A DNA stretch of 64,000 bases from JAUVRX01 sp049664225 (lineage in GTDB: Bacteria > Acidobacteriota > Thermoanaerobaculia > Multivoradales > JAHEKO01). Shown piece after piece: positions 28,226-37,546 of this stretch. The stretch is taken from NCBI GenBank assembly GCA_049664225.1, contig JBATEX010000114.1:62001-126000 (forward strand), in the 5' to 3' direction. The notes below the pieces were generated by a model. The model was not told the DNA's origin. It worked only from the letters and a program-made list of their open reading frames with translations, and searched no databases. The position numbers and the translations under genes are program-made. The stretch's first letter is position 1. Each line of letters starts with the position of its first letter.

Positions 28226-29916
28226 AACTAGGGCGCTTCACGGTTGCCGGCTACGCCATCGGCCTGATCTTGGGGATCGGCATCGTCGCCACTTATGGGG
28301 CGATGCATATGAGCTCGACGCCGAGCTTCTGCGGCAGCTGCCACGTCATGTCTCCCTACTACGAGTCATGGGCCGAGTCTTCCCACGCCAACATCAACTG
28401 CGTGGATTGCCACATTTCCCCCGGCATCACTCAGGAGCTGCGCAAGAAGTACGAGGCGATGGCCATGGTGGCCCGCTACTTCACCGGCACCTACGGCACC
28501 AATCCGTGGGCAGAAGTCGACGATTCGGCCTGTCTGGAGTGTCACGAGCGACGCCTGCTCATGGGGCGGGAGGTTTTTGGCGATGTCCTATTCGACCACG
28601 GACCTCATCTGAGCGAGCTGAGGCGGGGCAAGCGTCTGAAGTGCACGTCCTGTCACTCACAGATCGTGCAAGGGTCTCACATGACGGTCACCGCCACGAC
28701 CTGCACGCTCTGCCACTTCAAGGGGCAGCAGCCCGGTGAAGGGACGGCTCGCTGCACGCTCTGTCACCAGGTGCCTGATCGGGTGCTCTCGGCAGGAGGG
28801 TTGGACTTCGACCACGGTGACGTCGCTCGCTTCGGCATGGAGTGCAATACCTGCCACACCCCCCCCGATCCCAACGCCGGCCGCGTCCCCAAGGAACGAT
28901 GCCTGACCTGCCACAACGAGCCGAGCCGACTGGCCGAGTACGAGAAGGGCGACCAGTTGCACCAGACCCACGTTACGGATCACAAGGTGGAGTGCACTCA
29001 TTGCCACCTGGAAATCGAGCATGTGGCGCCACGACATCTGGAGGCGGCGCAGAGCGAATGTGGCTCCTGCCATGGTGGGGGTCACTCACCGCAGCGCGAC
29101 CTCTACGCCGGTCTGGGCGGCAAGGGAGTCGATCCTCGCCCGGACGTGATGTACCTGGCCGGTGTGCGCTGCGAGGGCTGCCACCTGGATCACGGGAGCG
29201 GCGAGACGGCCCTCGCCGGCGAGATCTCCTGCATGAGCTGTCACGGCCCCAAGTATCGCCAGATCTTTGAGAACTGGCAGGCCACGATTGCCGAAAGAGC
29301 CTCCGGCATGCGGCGACAAATAGACAGCACCGCCCGGCTGCTCGGTTCTGAACCGCCGGCAGCTTTCGAGAATGCTGTCATGAACCTCGAGCTGGTGGAG
29401 CGGGGCAAGGGAATCCACAATGTGCCTTACAGCGTTGCGGTGCTCGAGGCCGCGCACGGACAGATCAACCGGGCGCGCGCCGAGGAAGGCTACGCCAAGC
29501 TGTCGACGCCGTGGCCCACCGCACCCTACGCATCGGATTGCCTGGAGTGCCACGCTGGGGTTGAAGCGTTGCAGGTGAGTGTCTTCGGTGGAGGCTTTGC
29601 TCATGAGCCGCATGTAGTGGGACAGGGGCTCGATTGCCAGGAGTGTCACTCCACACACGAAGAGAGAGACACCCAGGGTATGGGGCCGCTGAAGATCCAG
29701 TCCTCGTCATGCAACAGCTGTCACCACAGCGATCCCGCGCGCGATTGCGCGACGTGTCACGGTAACGTAATGGAGCGTGCCTTGAGCACCGACCTGGGCG
29801 ACTTCGAGCACGCCTTCCATGTCGGTGACCTGGAGATCGGCTGCACCGATTGCCACGGCGAAGCCCCGAATTTGCAGGCCTCACCCGACTTGGAAGTCTG
29901 CTCTGACTGCCACTGA
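28222..29916 (+). CDS. 18-haem NapC/NrfH-like cytochrome c
   Basis: The 564-residue protein has an uncleaved N-terminal membrane anchor (YAIGLILGIGIVATYGAMHM). FCGSCHVMSPYYESWAESSH follows, the NapC/NrfH quinol-oxidising signature. In total 18 CXXCH motifs occur: twelve before residue 340, a haem-free helical stretch (about 340-435), and six more to the very end, where CSDCH is followed directly by the stop. It likely takes electrons from quinol or from the neighbouring b-type subunits and spreads them over a long haem wire in the periplasm (inference). The ATG overlaps the previous stop. Confidence 0.9.
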   Translation: MKLGRFTVAGYAIGLILGIGIVATYGAMHMSSTPSFCGSCHVMSPYYESWAESSHANINCVDCHISPGITQELRKKYEAMAMVARYFTGTYGTNPWAEVDDSACLECHERRLLMGREVFGDVLFDHGPHLSELRRGKRLKCTSCHSQIVQGSHMTVTATTCTLCHFKGQQPGEGTARCTLCHQVPDRVLSAGGLDFDHGDVARFGMECNTCHTPPDPNAGRVPKERCLTCHNEPSRLAEYEKGDQLHQTHVTDHKVECTHCHLEIEHVAPRHLEAAQSECGSCHGGGHSPQRDLYAGLGGKGVDPRPDVMYLAGVRCEGCHLDHGSGETALAGEISCMSCHGPKYRQIFENWQATIAERASGMRRQIDSTARLLGSEPPAAFENAVMNLELVERGKGIHNVPYSVAVLEAAHGQINRARAEEGYAKLSTPWPTAPYASDCLECHAGVEALQVSVFGGGFAHEPHVVGQGLDCQECHSTHEERDTQGMGPLKIQSSSCNSCHHSDPARDCATCHGNVMERALSTDLGDFEHAFHVGDLEIGCTDCHGEAPNLQASPDLEVCSDCH

Positions 29917-29933
29917 AGGCCTGACGGCCTTCA
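29914..29933 (+). terminator. Hairpin overlapping stop of 18-haem gene
   Basis: TGAAGGCC, loop TGAC and GGCCTTCA form a perfect 8-bp stem whose first three bases are the stop codon. No U-tract follows. Confidence 0.55.
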
Positions 29934-30508
29934 GCTTGGCAGTCGGGTTGACGCGGCCGGGCGTTCCTTCGGCCGGCCTTTGAGGGCTTGGGGGTTGAGG
30001 CAGCCGGCGGGTTCGCCGGCTGATCTTTGGGGCTTGGGGGTTGAATCGTCCGTCGCTGGCTCCGGCCGACCTTTAAGGGCTTGGGGTCTTGAGGTCCTGG
30101 CACCCCTAGGCCCTCAAGCCCTTACACCCCTAAGCCCTTACGCGCCTATTGCCTTCAACGGTGCTAAGAGGTTCGTTCGGGTGGCTCGACTGTGGGGCGC
30201 CTCGTCGAGCGCATGGCAAGAGCCGAGGAAGTACTCGGGAGATCCGGCGCGAAGACGTGACGAGGTGGCGGCCGACACCGTCCGCCTGCGGACCCCCCGG
30301 ACGGACCTCCAATCAGATCATGGTCACCAGCACAGGGCCCAGGACCTCAAAGATCGGCCGGAAGCAGCGCCCGGCCGCCTCAACTTTCATTGCCACACTG
30401 CCCCAAAGACCGGTCGGCGAAGTCGCCGAGCGCCTCAACCCCCAAGCCCTCAAAGATCAACCGGTGCAGCGCGCCGGTTGCCTCACCCCCCAGGGTGGGT
30501 GGGCGTGA
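29934..30508. repeat. Gap of mosaic intergenic repeats
   Basis: The gap between the convergent 18-haem and 21-haem genes contains no gene. It holds several units with hairpins such as CAGCCGGCGGGTTCGCCGGC (near 30001-30022) and GGTCGGCGAAGTCGCCGAGC (near 30412), separated by CTTGGGG/CCCCAAG spacers, a C-rich CCCCTAAG-type tract (30103-30150), and about 180 bp (30150-30330) of apparently unique sequence. Unit orientation switches from GGGCTTGGGGGTTGA on the left to TCAACCCCCAAGCCC on the right. Confidence 0.75.
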
Positions 30509-33481
30509 TTACTTGTAGCCGAAGAGCATGGTGTAGATGATCAAGAAGATCAGCGCCAGACCGATGAACAGCGCGGTGAATCCGAACACCTTGACCGGCT
30601 TCTCCAGGTAGGAGGGGATGGGCTCCACGATGTGCTCTTCCAGCGTGCCATCTTCGACCAATCGCTCGTACTCGCCCGGCTTGTCGTACTTGAGCTCGTC
30701 GACGGTCATGCGCCCCGTGAAGATCACCGGATCCATTGGGAACTTGTCCGGCCGGAAGTGGGTGTTGAAGAAGTGGATGGTGAAGATGAAACCGGTAGCG
30801 AGGAGCGCCTCGTCACTGTGAATGATCGTGGCGACGTTCACGGACCAGCCTGGCAGGATACGGGTGAAGAACTCTGGGAACCAGAGCAGCAATCCGGTGC
30901 CGCCAATGATGATGATGCCCCAGAGCACGGCGAAGTAGTCGAACTTCTCCCAGTAGGTATAGCGGCCATACTGCGGTCTCGGACCGATCCCGAAGAACCA
31001 CTTGATGGACTGGACGAACTCCTTGGCATCTCGGGTTGTGAAGAGAATCGAGGTCGGCCCCGTGACGACCTCCTTCCAGGACATGCCCTTGGTCTTCTTG
31101 TCGTGGAGGACGTACCAGAGATGGAGGAGAAAGACGACGAAGAGGAGCACAGCTCCCATGCGGTGCAGTACGCCTGTCACGCCGAAGCCGCCGAGCAGGC
31201 GAGCCAGGCCCTGCGCCCAGCTCATGTAGGAGAACTTCAGCGCCATGCCCGTGAGCGACAGGGTGAAGAAGCTGACCAGCATGGTGAAGTGCAGGTGCCG
31301 ATTGAAGCGCGTGAACCTGCGGAACAACGGCTTGTGATCGGGTTCGGCCAATGCCCTGTGCGCCCTCCACTCGTCGCGGGACAGATACAGCCGCACCAAC
31401 CAGGCGAGCGTGTGGAGCATGGCGAAGGTCAGCGTGCCGACCAGCAGGATGGTCATGAACCAGAAGGACCAGAAAAGCCATGGGTAACGGTCGGGATCGT
31501 GGTGCGTGGCGTGGGTCAGGTAACCTGCGAAGCGCCTGTTGGACCCTGCGTGGCACTCGCCGCAAGTTTCCACCACGTGGTTGCGACCCAGGGCCGAATC
31601 GGGATTCGAAGTCGGCAGGATGTTGTGGGTTCCGTGACAGTCGTAGCACTTGGCGGCACCGGCCGATCCGAGGCGAGAGACCTTGCCGTGGAAGGTATCG
31701 AAGAAGGTCCCGGCTTCCTCCTCGTGGCACTTGCCACACTGATCCATCATGGTGAAACGGAAGTCATTCAGATCGTGGCGCGAGATGGTGTGGGCGGTAT
31801 GGCAGGAGATGCAGGTCGGGCGCTCGCGTCCTTCCTCCAGCTCTTCACCGTCTTCCTGAGGCCAGTGAATGCTAGTCCTGAAGGTCTCGGCGATGCCATG
31901 GTGGCACTGGGCGCAGGTCTCGGCCACGTTGTCGTGATGGATGGTAGAGCGCTCGTCGTCGGGAGGCAGCTCACGATGGGGACTGTGACAGTCACTGCAA
32001 GTTGCCGTGACCAGAAGTCCGCTTTGCAATAGGCCCCTGCCGTGGATGCTGTCTACATAGCTGTCGACAATGCTGTCGAGCTCGGTTTCGATCCGGACCT
32101 CGGCCTGGCCGCCTTCCCGATGGCACTGAGCGCACAAAGCGGGAACGTTGCTGGGGAAGGTCGGCGAGGTGGGTACGGTCATCTTCTGGATGTCGTGCTG
32201 ACCATGGCAGTCCAGACAGTAGGGAGCGTCGGGGTCACCCTGCGCGTGGAGGGTGCCGTGCAGTCCAAGCTCATAGTCGGCCACCGGTTCGGCGTGGCAG
32301 ATGCTGCAGTCGACCTTGGACTCGATCGTCTCGCAGGCTCGTTCCCGTGATGTGGTGACCTCGGTGTGGCACTGAGCGCAGGCAACCGTGGCGTGCGCCG
32401 TAGTGCTGAAGCGGTCTTCATCGACGGTCAGCGAGATCGTCTCCCCGTTCCGTTCCATCGTCAGATCGGGCTTGCGATGGCAGGTCAGACAGTCCTCGTT
32501 GGCCATGCCAGCCGGATAGAACACGCGACGGATCCTGTGAGGTGAGTGGCAGTCGACACAGGCCGGGATCTTGTGGGGCTCCTCTTCCCAGAGACGGCCC
32601 TCGATCACTTTCTGGTGAACTCTCTCGATCTGCCCATGGCATTGCGTGCAGGTGCTGGCGATGTTGTCCCGGTGAATGCTCGAGGCCGGGTCGGTGTGGG
32701 GCAAGATGTCGTGCGCTGTGTGGCAGGAGGTGCAGACCGCTGTGACCGTCAGGCCCTGCTGGAACAGGCCCTCGCCATGAATACTCATGGAGTAGTGCTC
32801 GAGGATTCGCTCCTGGTGGATCTCATGGGTCTGCGTGACCTCCGTGCCCTCCTGGTGGCACTTGCCGCACAGCATCGGGATATTCACCACGGAGATCGGG
32901 GAAGTCTCGTCGGACGACGGTCGGATGTCGTGGCTGCCGTGACAGTCGCCGCAGAGCGGTGCCAACTCGTCGCCCCGCGCCGCCGCCTGACCGTGCAGGC
33001 TGCGTTGCTGCTCGGTTACCTGGCGACGGTGACAGCTGGCGCAGTTGGGTATCTTTTCGGAGACGAAGCCGATGTCGTGTTTGCCATGGCAGTCACCGCA
33101 GTCGGGGGCCCATTGGCTGTCGGTGGCTCGAAGTCGGCCATGGCTCCCTGTCTCTATTTCGGAGACCGGACCGTCGTGGCACATACCGCAGTCCACCGGT
33201 TCGGGCTCGATCTCGTCGTCATGAAAGCCGTCGCCGGCCAGGTCGGCATGGCAGTCGACACAGGTCATGTCGCCATGGACCGAGGAACCGTAGGCCGACT
33301 CGTCTACGAAAACCGAGATCTCTTCACCATTACGGCTGCCTGTCAGGTCGGTGTCCGAATGGCACCCCAGGCAGTCCTCGGCCTCCTGGGCTACTGCCGG
33401 AGCCAGACAGGCGATCAGTCCCAGTCCTAGCGACAGGAAGAGGACGCGGTGAACGAGTCGGGAGCGAGTTGGGCCAGACAT
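30509..33481 (-). CDS. Giant CbcL-like fusion: 21-haem cytochrome c plus b-type membrane domain
   Basis: The 990-residue protein has a signal peptide (to PAVAQEAED), 21 CXXCH motifs to about residue 660, then a membrane domain whose His-bearing helices (NRHLHFTMLVSFF, VLHRMGAVLLFVVFLLHLWY, IIHSDEALLATGF..HFF) match a HydC/FdnI-type cytochrome b, and a final extra helix. Haems 1-10 and 11-18 repeat the same block order: CLGCH..RNGEEISVFVDE against CLTCH..RNGETISLTVDE, VDCGMCH against VDCSICH, and SMSIHGEGLFQQGLTVTAV against DSIHGRGLLQSGLLVTAT. A segmental duplication therefore enlarged it. A role as quinol-oxidising entry to a periplasmic haem wire is inferred from CbcL. AGGAGAACCTCC precedes the ATG. 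Confidence 0.88.
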   Translation of the reverse strand: MSGPTRSRLVHRVLFLSLGLGLIACLAPAVAQEAEDCLGCHSDTDLTGSRNGEEISVFVDESAYGSSVHGDMTCVDCHADLAGDGFHDDEIEPEPVDCGMCHDGPVSEIETGSHGRLRATDSQWAPDCGDCHGKHDIGFVSEKIPNCASCHRRQVTEQQRSLHGQAAARGDELAPLCGDCHGSHDIRPSSDETSPISVVNIPMLCGKCHQEGTEVTQTHEIHQERILEHYSMSIHGEGLFQQGLTVTAVCTSCHTAHDILPHTDPASSIHRDNIASTCTQCHGQIERVHQKVIEGRLWEEEPHKIPACVDCHSPHRIRRVFYPAGMANEDCLTCHRKPDLTMERNGETISLTVDEDRFSTTAHATVACAQCHTEVTTSRERACETIESKVDCSICHAEPVADYELGLHGTLHAQGDPDAPYCLDCHGQHDIQKMTVPTSPTFPSNVPALCAQCHREGGQAEVRIETELDSIVDSYVDSIHGRGLLQSGLLVTATCSDCHSPHRELPPDDERSTIHHDNVAETCAQCHHGIAETFRTSIHWPQEDGEELEEGRERPTCISCHTAHTISRHDLNDFRFTMMDQCGKCHEEEAGTFFDTFHGKVSRLGSAGAAKCYDCHGTHNILPTSNPDSALGRNHVVETCGECHAGSNRRFAGYLTHATHHDPDRYPWLFWSFWFMTILLVGTLTFAMLHTLAWLVRLYLSRDEWRAHRALAEPDHKPLFRRFTRFNRHLHFTMLVSFFTLSLTGMALKFSYMSWAQGLARLLGGFGVTGVLHRMGAVLLFVVFLLHLWYVLHDKKTKGMSWKEVVTGPTSILFTTRDAKEFVQSIKWFFGIGPRPQYGRYTYWEKFDYFAVLWGIIIIGGTGLLLWFPEFFTRILPGWSVNVATIIHSDEALLATGFIFTIHFFNTHFRPDKFPMDPVIFTGRMTVDELKYDKPGEYERLVEDGTLEEHIVEPIPSYLEKPVKVFGFTALFIGLALIFLIIYTMLFGYK

Positions 33482-33696
33482 GGAGGTTCTCCTGCGGAGT
33501 GGTTCCTAGGTCTAGTGCCAGGGGAACGTGAGGCAGTTACCAGCTCGACTTCTCGGTTACCCCCCCTGGGTACCTTCCTCAAGTAGAAGCATGGCTTCCG
33601 GCGGCTCCCGTTGCCACAACCGGAAGGGTAGGTCAATGCCTCCAAAGGGAGAGTAGATGGGCCACCCCATGAGGTAGGCAACCGGCTTGGGTCTGA

Positions 33697-33775
33697 GGGT
33701 CTCGAAAGGGGGAGATCCCAGGGGGCTATCCTCCCTTCCGCTGCAAGAACCCCCTGAACCCCTCTAGTCGAACCC
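33697..33775 (+). repeat. Long-hairpin repeat, copy 3
   Basis: GATCCCAGGGGG and CCCCCTGAACCCC flank the conserved loop (TCCCTTCCGCTGCAAGAA); outer GGGT..TCGA and TCGAACCC extend the pairing. A partial relative (TTGCAAGAACCCGCC) lies near 33808. The gap 33482-33957 otherwise holds one mosaic fragment and the promoters of the flanking divergent genes. Confidence 0.8.
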
Positions 33776-33957
33776 TTCATTGCTCACCGGGACTGTATTC
33801 CCGTCTCTTGCAAGAACCCGCCAAGGCCCCACTGCCCAGAGATCAGGCGGAAGGAACGCCTGGACGCCTCAACTTCTCCCGTCGGGTATATTCTGGGGCG
33901 ACACCGAACCAGGGCCTGCAAAGTGCAGTAGACGACTCCGGACTCGAGCCAACCTTG

Positions 33958-36075
33958 ATGCTGTTCCTCGGACTCATGGCAGCTGTTGTGGCCTTTGCGG
34001 GTAGCGGCCTGGTCGTCTTCATCTTCGTGTCCGAGCGTCTCGCGGGGCGGGCCATTGCCGTTCGGATCACGACCGCCGTCTGTGCGCTGCTCTGGCTCGC
34101 CTTCCTGATCTTCCAGATCCTGGGCCTCCTGGGTGCGTTTCGCCTACCGGTGGTTGTCCTGCTCTGCCTGGTGCTTCCAGTGCTGGTCCTGGTGCGTTTT
34201 CGAGGGAGGGCCGCAGTGGCTCTGCGCGTTGCCGGAGAGGACCTGAAGAACGAGCTGGAAGCGATCGGTGCCGGTCTGAAGAGAGAGCCTCTGGTGGCCG
34301 CGGGGGTCGGAGTCGTGGCGCTTCACTTGACGGTGAGACTGGCTCGCGTCATTGCCACGCCCACCTTCGGCTGGGACGACTTCACCTACCATCTTTTTCG
34401 GGCCGGCCGATGGGTGCAGACGGGCGGTGTGGGTCTGGAGCCCGCGCCCGACGCCTGGACCTACTACGAGTTCTTCCCGTGGGGAGGAGACGCCGTTTGG
34501 ACCTGGGCCCTGATCTGGCGGGCAGGTGACGTGCTCGTGCCGATCCTGGCCATCGGGATCTGGCTGGCGATTCTGGTGGCTTCGTTCGCTCTCACTCGGG
34601 CGCTCGGTCAAGGGCCAGTTACCGGACTGGTGGTCGGATTGGCGATCGCTACCTTGCCGAGTCAGCTGACGCAGCTCAACACTGCATACGTGGACAACGG
34701 CGTCCTCCTCATGGCCTTGATCGCGAGTCTGTGCGTCGTCGACATGGAGCGGGGCGAAGATCGAAACTGGAGCTGTCTCCTGCTCGGGGCGAGTTGTGGA
34801 TTGGGTGTAGCCGTCAAGCTCACCTTCTTACCCGTAGCGGCTGCGGGGGCATTGCTGACAATCTGGTGGGCTTGGCAGCGGCGCCGGCCAGGTTGCCTCG
34901 GGGCCTTTCTCGTCGGGTCGGCGATTGTGCTGCCGAACTGGATCTTCAACATCGTCCACAGGGGCTCGCCCTTCTATCCGTTCAGGGTCGTGGAGTCGCT
35001 GCCCTACAACCAGGCTCTCGAGAATCTGCTGTCCGGAGCTCCGGCGAAGGACCTGGGCACGGCGCTGGGAGCGGCTCTGAAGGCCCTGCTGATCAACGTT
35101 CGGGATGTGGATCCCTTTTTGAATGTCGGCTGGCTGGGCCTCTGCCTCCTGATCTTGGGGCTGGTGGGTGGTTGGCGCAGATCGAAGGAGATTGGCAGTC
35201 CACTCTTTCTGGGCTGGGCGCTGGTCACCGCGGTTTCGGTAGCGGCACCGGCGCTGGTTGGCAAGGGGGTTCTGCTGCTGGCCCAATGGCTCAATGTGCT
35301 CGGTCGATTCTGGGTGCCAGGGTTCGCGGCTCTCTTCGCCTTGGCAGGCTATGCGGGAAAACGCCTCGTCCGCTGGACGGTGCTGCCCATTCTGCTGATC
35401 GAGCTCTTCGCCTATGCACCTCGCAAGTGGCCCGCGCCGATTCCTGGTTCCACTCTGCGAGTCTGGCTAGTCGGGTTACTACTGCTTCTTGGTGTCTGGC
35501 AGCTCTGTCGTCGGCGGGTCTCGAGCTGGAAGAGAGCGGTGGCTACGGTGCTGATGGTGACCTTGGCCCTAGTGCTGTCTACGGCGATCCGCGAGGTGAC
35601 CCGGTACGACTGCTACCGGCTCTTCGCCAACTGGGAGCTGGACGACTTTCATCACAACAACTACATTCGTGGTTGGCCGCTGTGGAAGGAGTTGGATGAA
35701 AGAGAAGCTCGCACGATCGCTGCAACGGCAGGATTCGGGGGTGGTATTGGCCATAACTGGTTTCGCTATCCGTTGCTAGGCTCATCGCTGCAGCGGGAAG
35801 TCCTCTATATCCCCATCACGACCGATGGCGGGTTGATCAGCTACGAGGACTCGGCAGGGGTTGCGGCTGCAGCGGATCGGCGGGCCTGGTTGGGCCGCCT
35901 CTTGGACCGGGACGTGGACCACGTGGCGGCGCTGGGTCCTAGAAGCATCGAGCACGCCTGGGTCGAGGAGTTACCGGAGTTGTTTGCTGTCGAGCTGGAG
36001 TCGAAAGGGGGCAGCTGGATTCTTGCCCGAGTCGATCGCAGCTCGCTCGAGGCGCACCTGAACGCAACGCGATGA
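33958..36075 (+). CDS. Large GT-C-type polytopic membrane protein
   Basis: The 705-residue protein has about 13 hydrophobic helices and a soluble C-terminal part of about 160 residues. The first large periplasmic loop has FGWDDFTYHLFRAGRW followed by FFPWGGDAVW, the acidic-loop pattern of GT-C glycosyltransferases that use polyprenyl-linked sugars. The acceptor is not known. The likely start is the ATG at 33958-33960, which opens the first helix (MLFLGLMAAVVAF); the upstream in-frame region is repeat-derived. No good ribosome site is visible. It lies 12 nt before a GT2/methyltransferase gene, so the pair may build or decorate a surface glycan. Confidence 0.75.
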   Translation: MLFLGLMAAVVAFAGSGLVVFIFVSERLAGRAIAVRITTAVCALLWLAFLIFQILGLLGAFRLPVVVLLCLVLPVLVLVRFRGRAAVALRVAGEDLKNELEAIGAGLKREPLVAAGVGVVALHLTVRLARVIATPTFGWDDFTYHLFRAGRWVQTGGVGLEPAPDAWTYYEFFPWGGDAVWTWALIWRAGDVLVPILAIGIWLAILVASFALTRALGQGPVTGLVVGLAIATLPSQLTQLNTAYVDNGVLLMALIASLCVVDMERGEDRNWSCLLLGASCGLGVAVKLTFLPVAAAGALLTIWWAWQRRRPGCLGAFLVGSAIVLPNWIFNIVHRGSPFYPFRVVESLPYNQALENLLSGAPAKDLGTALGAALKALLINVRDVDPFLNVGWLGLCLLILGLVGGWRRSKEIGSPLFLGWALVTAVSVAAPALVGKGVLLLAQWLNVLGRFWVPGFAALFALAGYAGKRLVRWTVLPILLIELFAYAPRKWPAPIPGSTLRVWLVGLLLLLGVWQLCRRRVSSWKRAVATVLMVTLALVLSTAIREVTRYDCYRLFANWELDDFHHNNYIRGWPLWKELDEREARTIAATAGFGGGIGHNWFRYPLLGSSLQREVLYIPITTDGGLISYEDSAGVAAAADRRAWLGRLLDRDVDHVAALGPRSIEHAWVEELPELFAVELESKGGSWILARVDRSSLEAHLNATR

Positions 36076-36087
36076 GGTGAGGAACGA

Positions 36088-37545
36088 ATGAGCGCAGAGA
36101 CAACCATGAAGTCGGTTGGCGGCGAAGGCGGGCTCCGCCTGAGTGCCATCGTTCCTGTCTTCAACGAGCGCTATCTCGTCCTGGAGATGCTCCGAAGATT
36201 GCTCGCAGTCTCGATTCCCGGTATTCGTGAGCTCGAGGTCATCATCGTCGACGATGCTTCCACCGACGGCAGCGCAGAGATCGTCGACGCGGTGGCTGCC
36301 GAGCACCCCGACCGGGTGCGGGTCTTCCATCACGATGTGAACCAGGGCAAAGGGGCCGCCGTGCGCACCGGCATCGAGGCCGCGACAGGGGATCTCATCG
36401 TCTTCCAGGATGCCGATCTCGAATACGACCCGCAAGATCTCGCCAAGCTGGTAGCACCGTTTCTCGAGGACGGGGCCGATGCGGTATACGGGTCGCGCTT
36501 TCTGAGCGCCGACCGTCGTCGGGTCCTTTACTTCAGGCACACACTGGGCAATCGGCTGATCACCTTCATGAGCAATTGGGCGACTGACCTGAACCTGACC
36601 GATGTCGAGACCTGCTACAAGATGATACGGGGCCCCCTACTGAAGTCGATTCCGATCCGTTCCAACGACTTTCGGTTGGAGATCGAGCTCACCTCCAAGC
36701 TCGCGAAGCGAAACTGTCGCATCTTCGAGGTTCCCATCAGCTACAGCGGACGCACCTATCAGGAAGGCAAGAAGATCGGTTGGAAGGACGGCCTCAAGGC
36801 GTTGCTGGCCATTTTTCACTTCTGGATGGTCGACGACCTCTACAAGCAGGACGAGTACGGCGGCATGATCCTGCATGCCCTTGAGAGGGCACAGCGTTTC
36901 AACGGCTGGATGGCCGACGCCGTGCGCCCGATGCTGGGCTCGCGAGTTCTGGAGATCGGAGCCGGAATTGGCAATCTGACCTCGCTTCTCGTGCCGAGGG
37001 ATCGGTATCTCGCCAGCGACATAAATCCCGCCTACTTGGCCTACTTGGAGAATCTGAGCGTCGGTAAACCCTACCTGGAGGTGGCACTGCTGGACCTCGA
37101 GAAAGACGTGGGCTTCGAGACTGTCGGCGGCCGGTTCGATACGGTGATCTGCCTCAACGTCCTGGAGCATGTCAAGGATCCGGTTGCGGCTTTGCAGCGC
37201 ATGCGCGAAGCCCTGCAGCCTGGAGGGCGGCTGGTGCTGTATGTACCCGTTGGCCCGTGGCTCTACTCGAGCCTCGACGAGGCCCTGGGCCACCGCTGCC
37301 GATACTCCGCCGAGAGCCTGAAGTCCGAGCTCGAGATTGTCGGCCTGCAGGTGGAGGAGACCCGGCCCTTCAACCGGGTCTCGGTGCCAGCCTGGTGGTT
37401 CAACGGCAAGGTGTTGCGTCGGCGATCCTTCAGCCGCATCCAACTCAAGTTGTTCGATCTGATGGTTCCGGTCCTGCGCCGCCTGGATCGCTTTCTCCCG
37501 TGGCCGAGCCTGGGTCTCATCGCGGTCGCAAAGCGACCGCGATGA
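36088..37545 (+). CDS. GT2 glycosyltransferase fused to SAM methyltransferase
   Basis: The 485-residue protein has two domains. Residues 10-240 form a GT2 (dolichol-phosphate-mannose-synthase-like) domain with LSAIVPVFNER, IIVDDASTDGS, GKGAAVRTGIEAA and FQDADLEYDP, where QDAD is the metal-binding DxD. Residues 270-480 form a class I methyltransferase with motif I VLEIGAGIGNLTSLL, ASDINP and VICLNVLEHVKDP. The fusion suggests that one protein makes a polyprenyl-phosphate sugar and methylates a related glycan intermediate (inference). GTGAGGAACG precedes the ATG. Confidence 0.9.
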   Translation: MSAETTMKSVGGEGGLRLSAIVPVFNERYLVLEMLRRLLAVSIPGIRELEVIIVDDASTDGSAEIVDAVAAEHPDRVRVFHHDVNQGKGAAVRTGIEAATGDLIVFQDADLEYDPQDLAKLVAPFLEDGADAVYGSRFLSADRRRVLYFRHTLGNRLITFMSNWATDLNLTDVETCYKMIRGPLLKSIPIRSNDFRLEIELTSKLAKRNCRIFEVPISYSGRTYQEGKKIGWKDGLKALLAIFHFWMVDDLYKQDEYGGMILHALERAQRFNGWMADAVRPMLGSRVLEIGAGIGNLTSLLVPRDRYLASDINPAYLAYLENLSVGKPYLEVALLDLEKDVGFETVGGRFDTVICLNVLEHVKDPVAALQRMREALQPGGRLVLYVPVGPWLYSSLDEALGHRCRYSAESLKSELEIVGLQVEETRPFNRVSVPAWWFNGKVLRRRSFSRIQLKLFDLMVPVLRRLDRFLPWPSLGLIAVAKRPR

Positions 37546-37546
37546 G
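37516..37546 (+). terminator. Perfect 14-bp hairpin across the GT2-methyltransferase stop
   Basis: CTCATCGCGGTCGC, loop AAA and GCGACCGCGATGAG form a perfect stem that includes the last codons and the TGA stop (37543-37545). No U-tract follows. Confidence 0.6.

Noticed and set aside
29917..30508. Open frames covering the 29.9-30.5 kb gap
   Set aside because: They read through repeat units in several frames, lack ribosome sites and give Arg/Pro-rich products.
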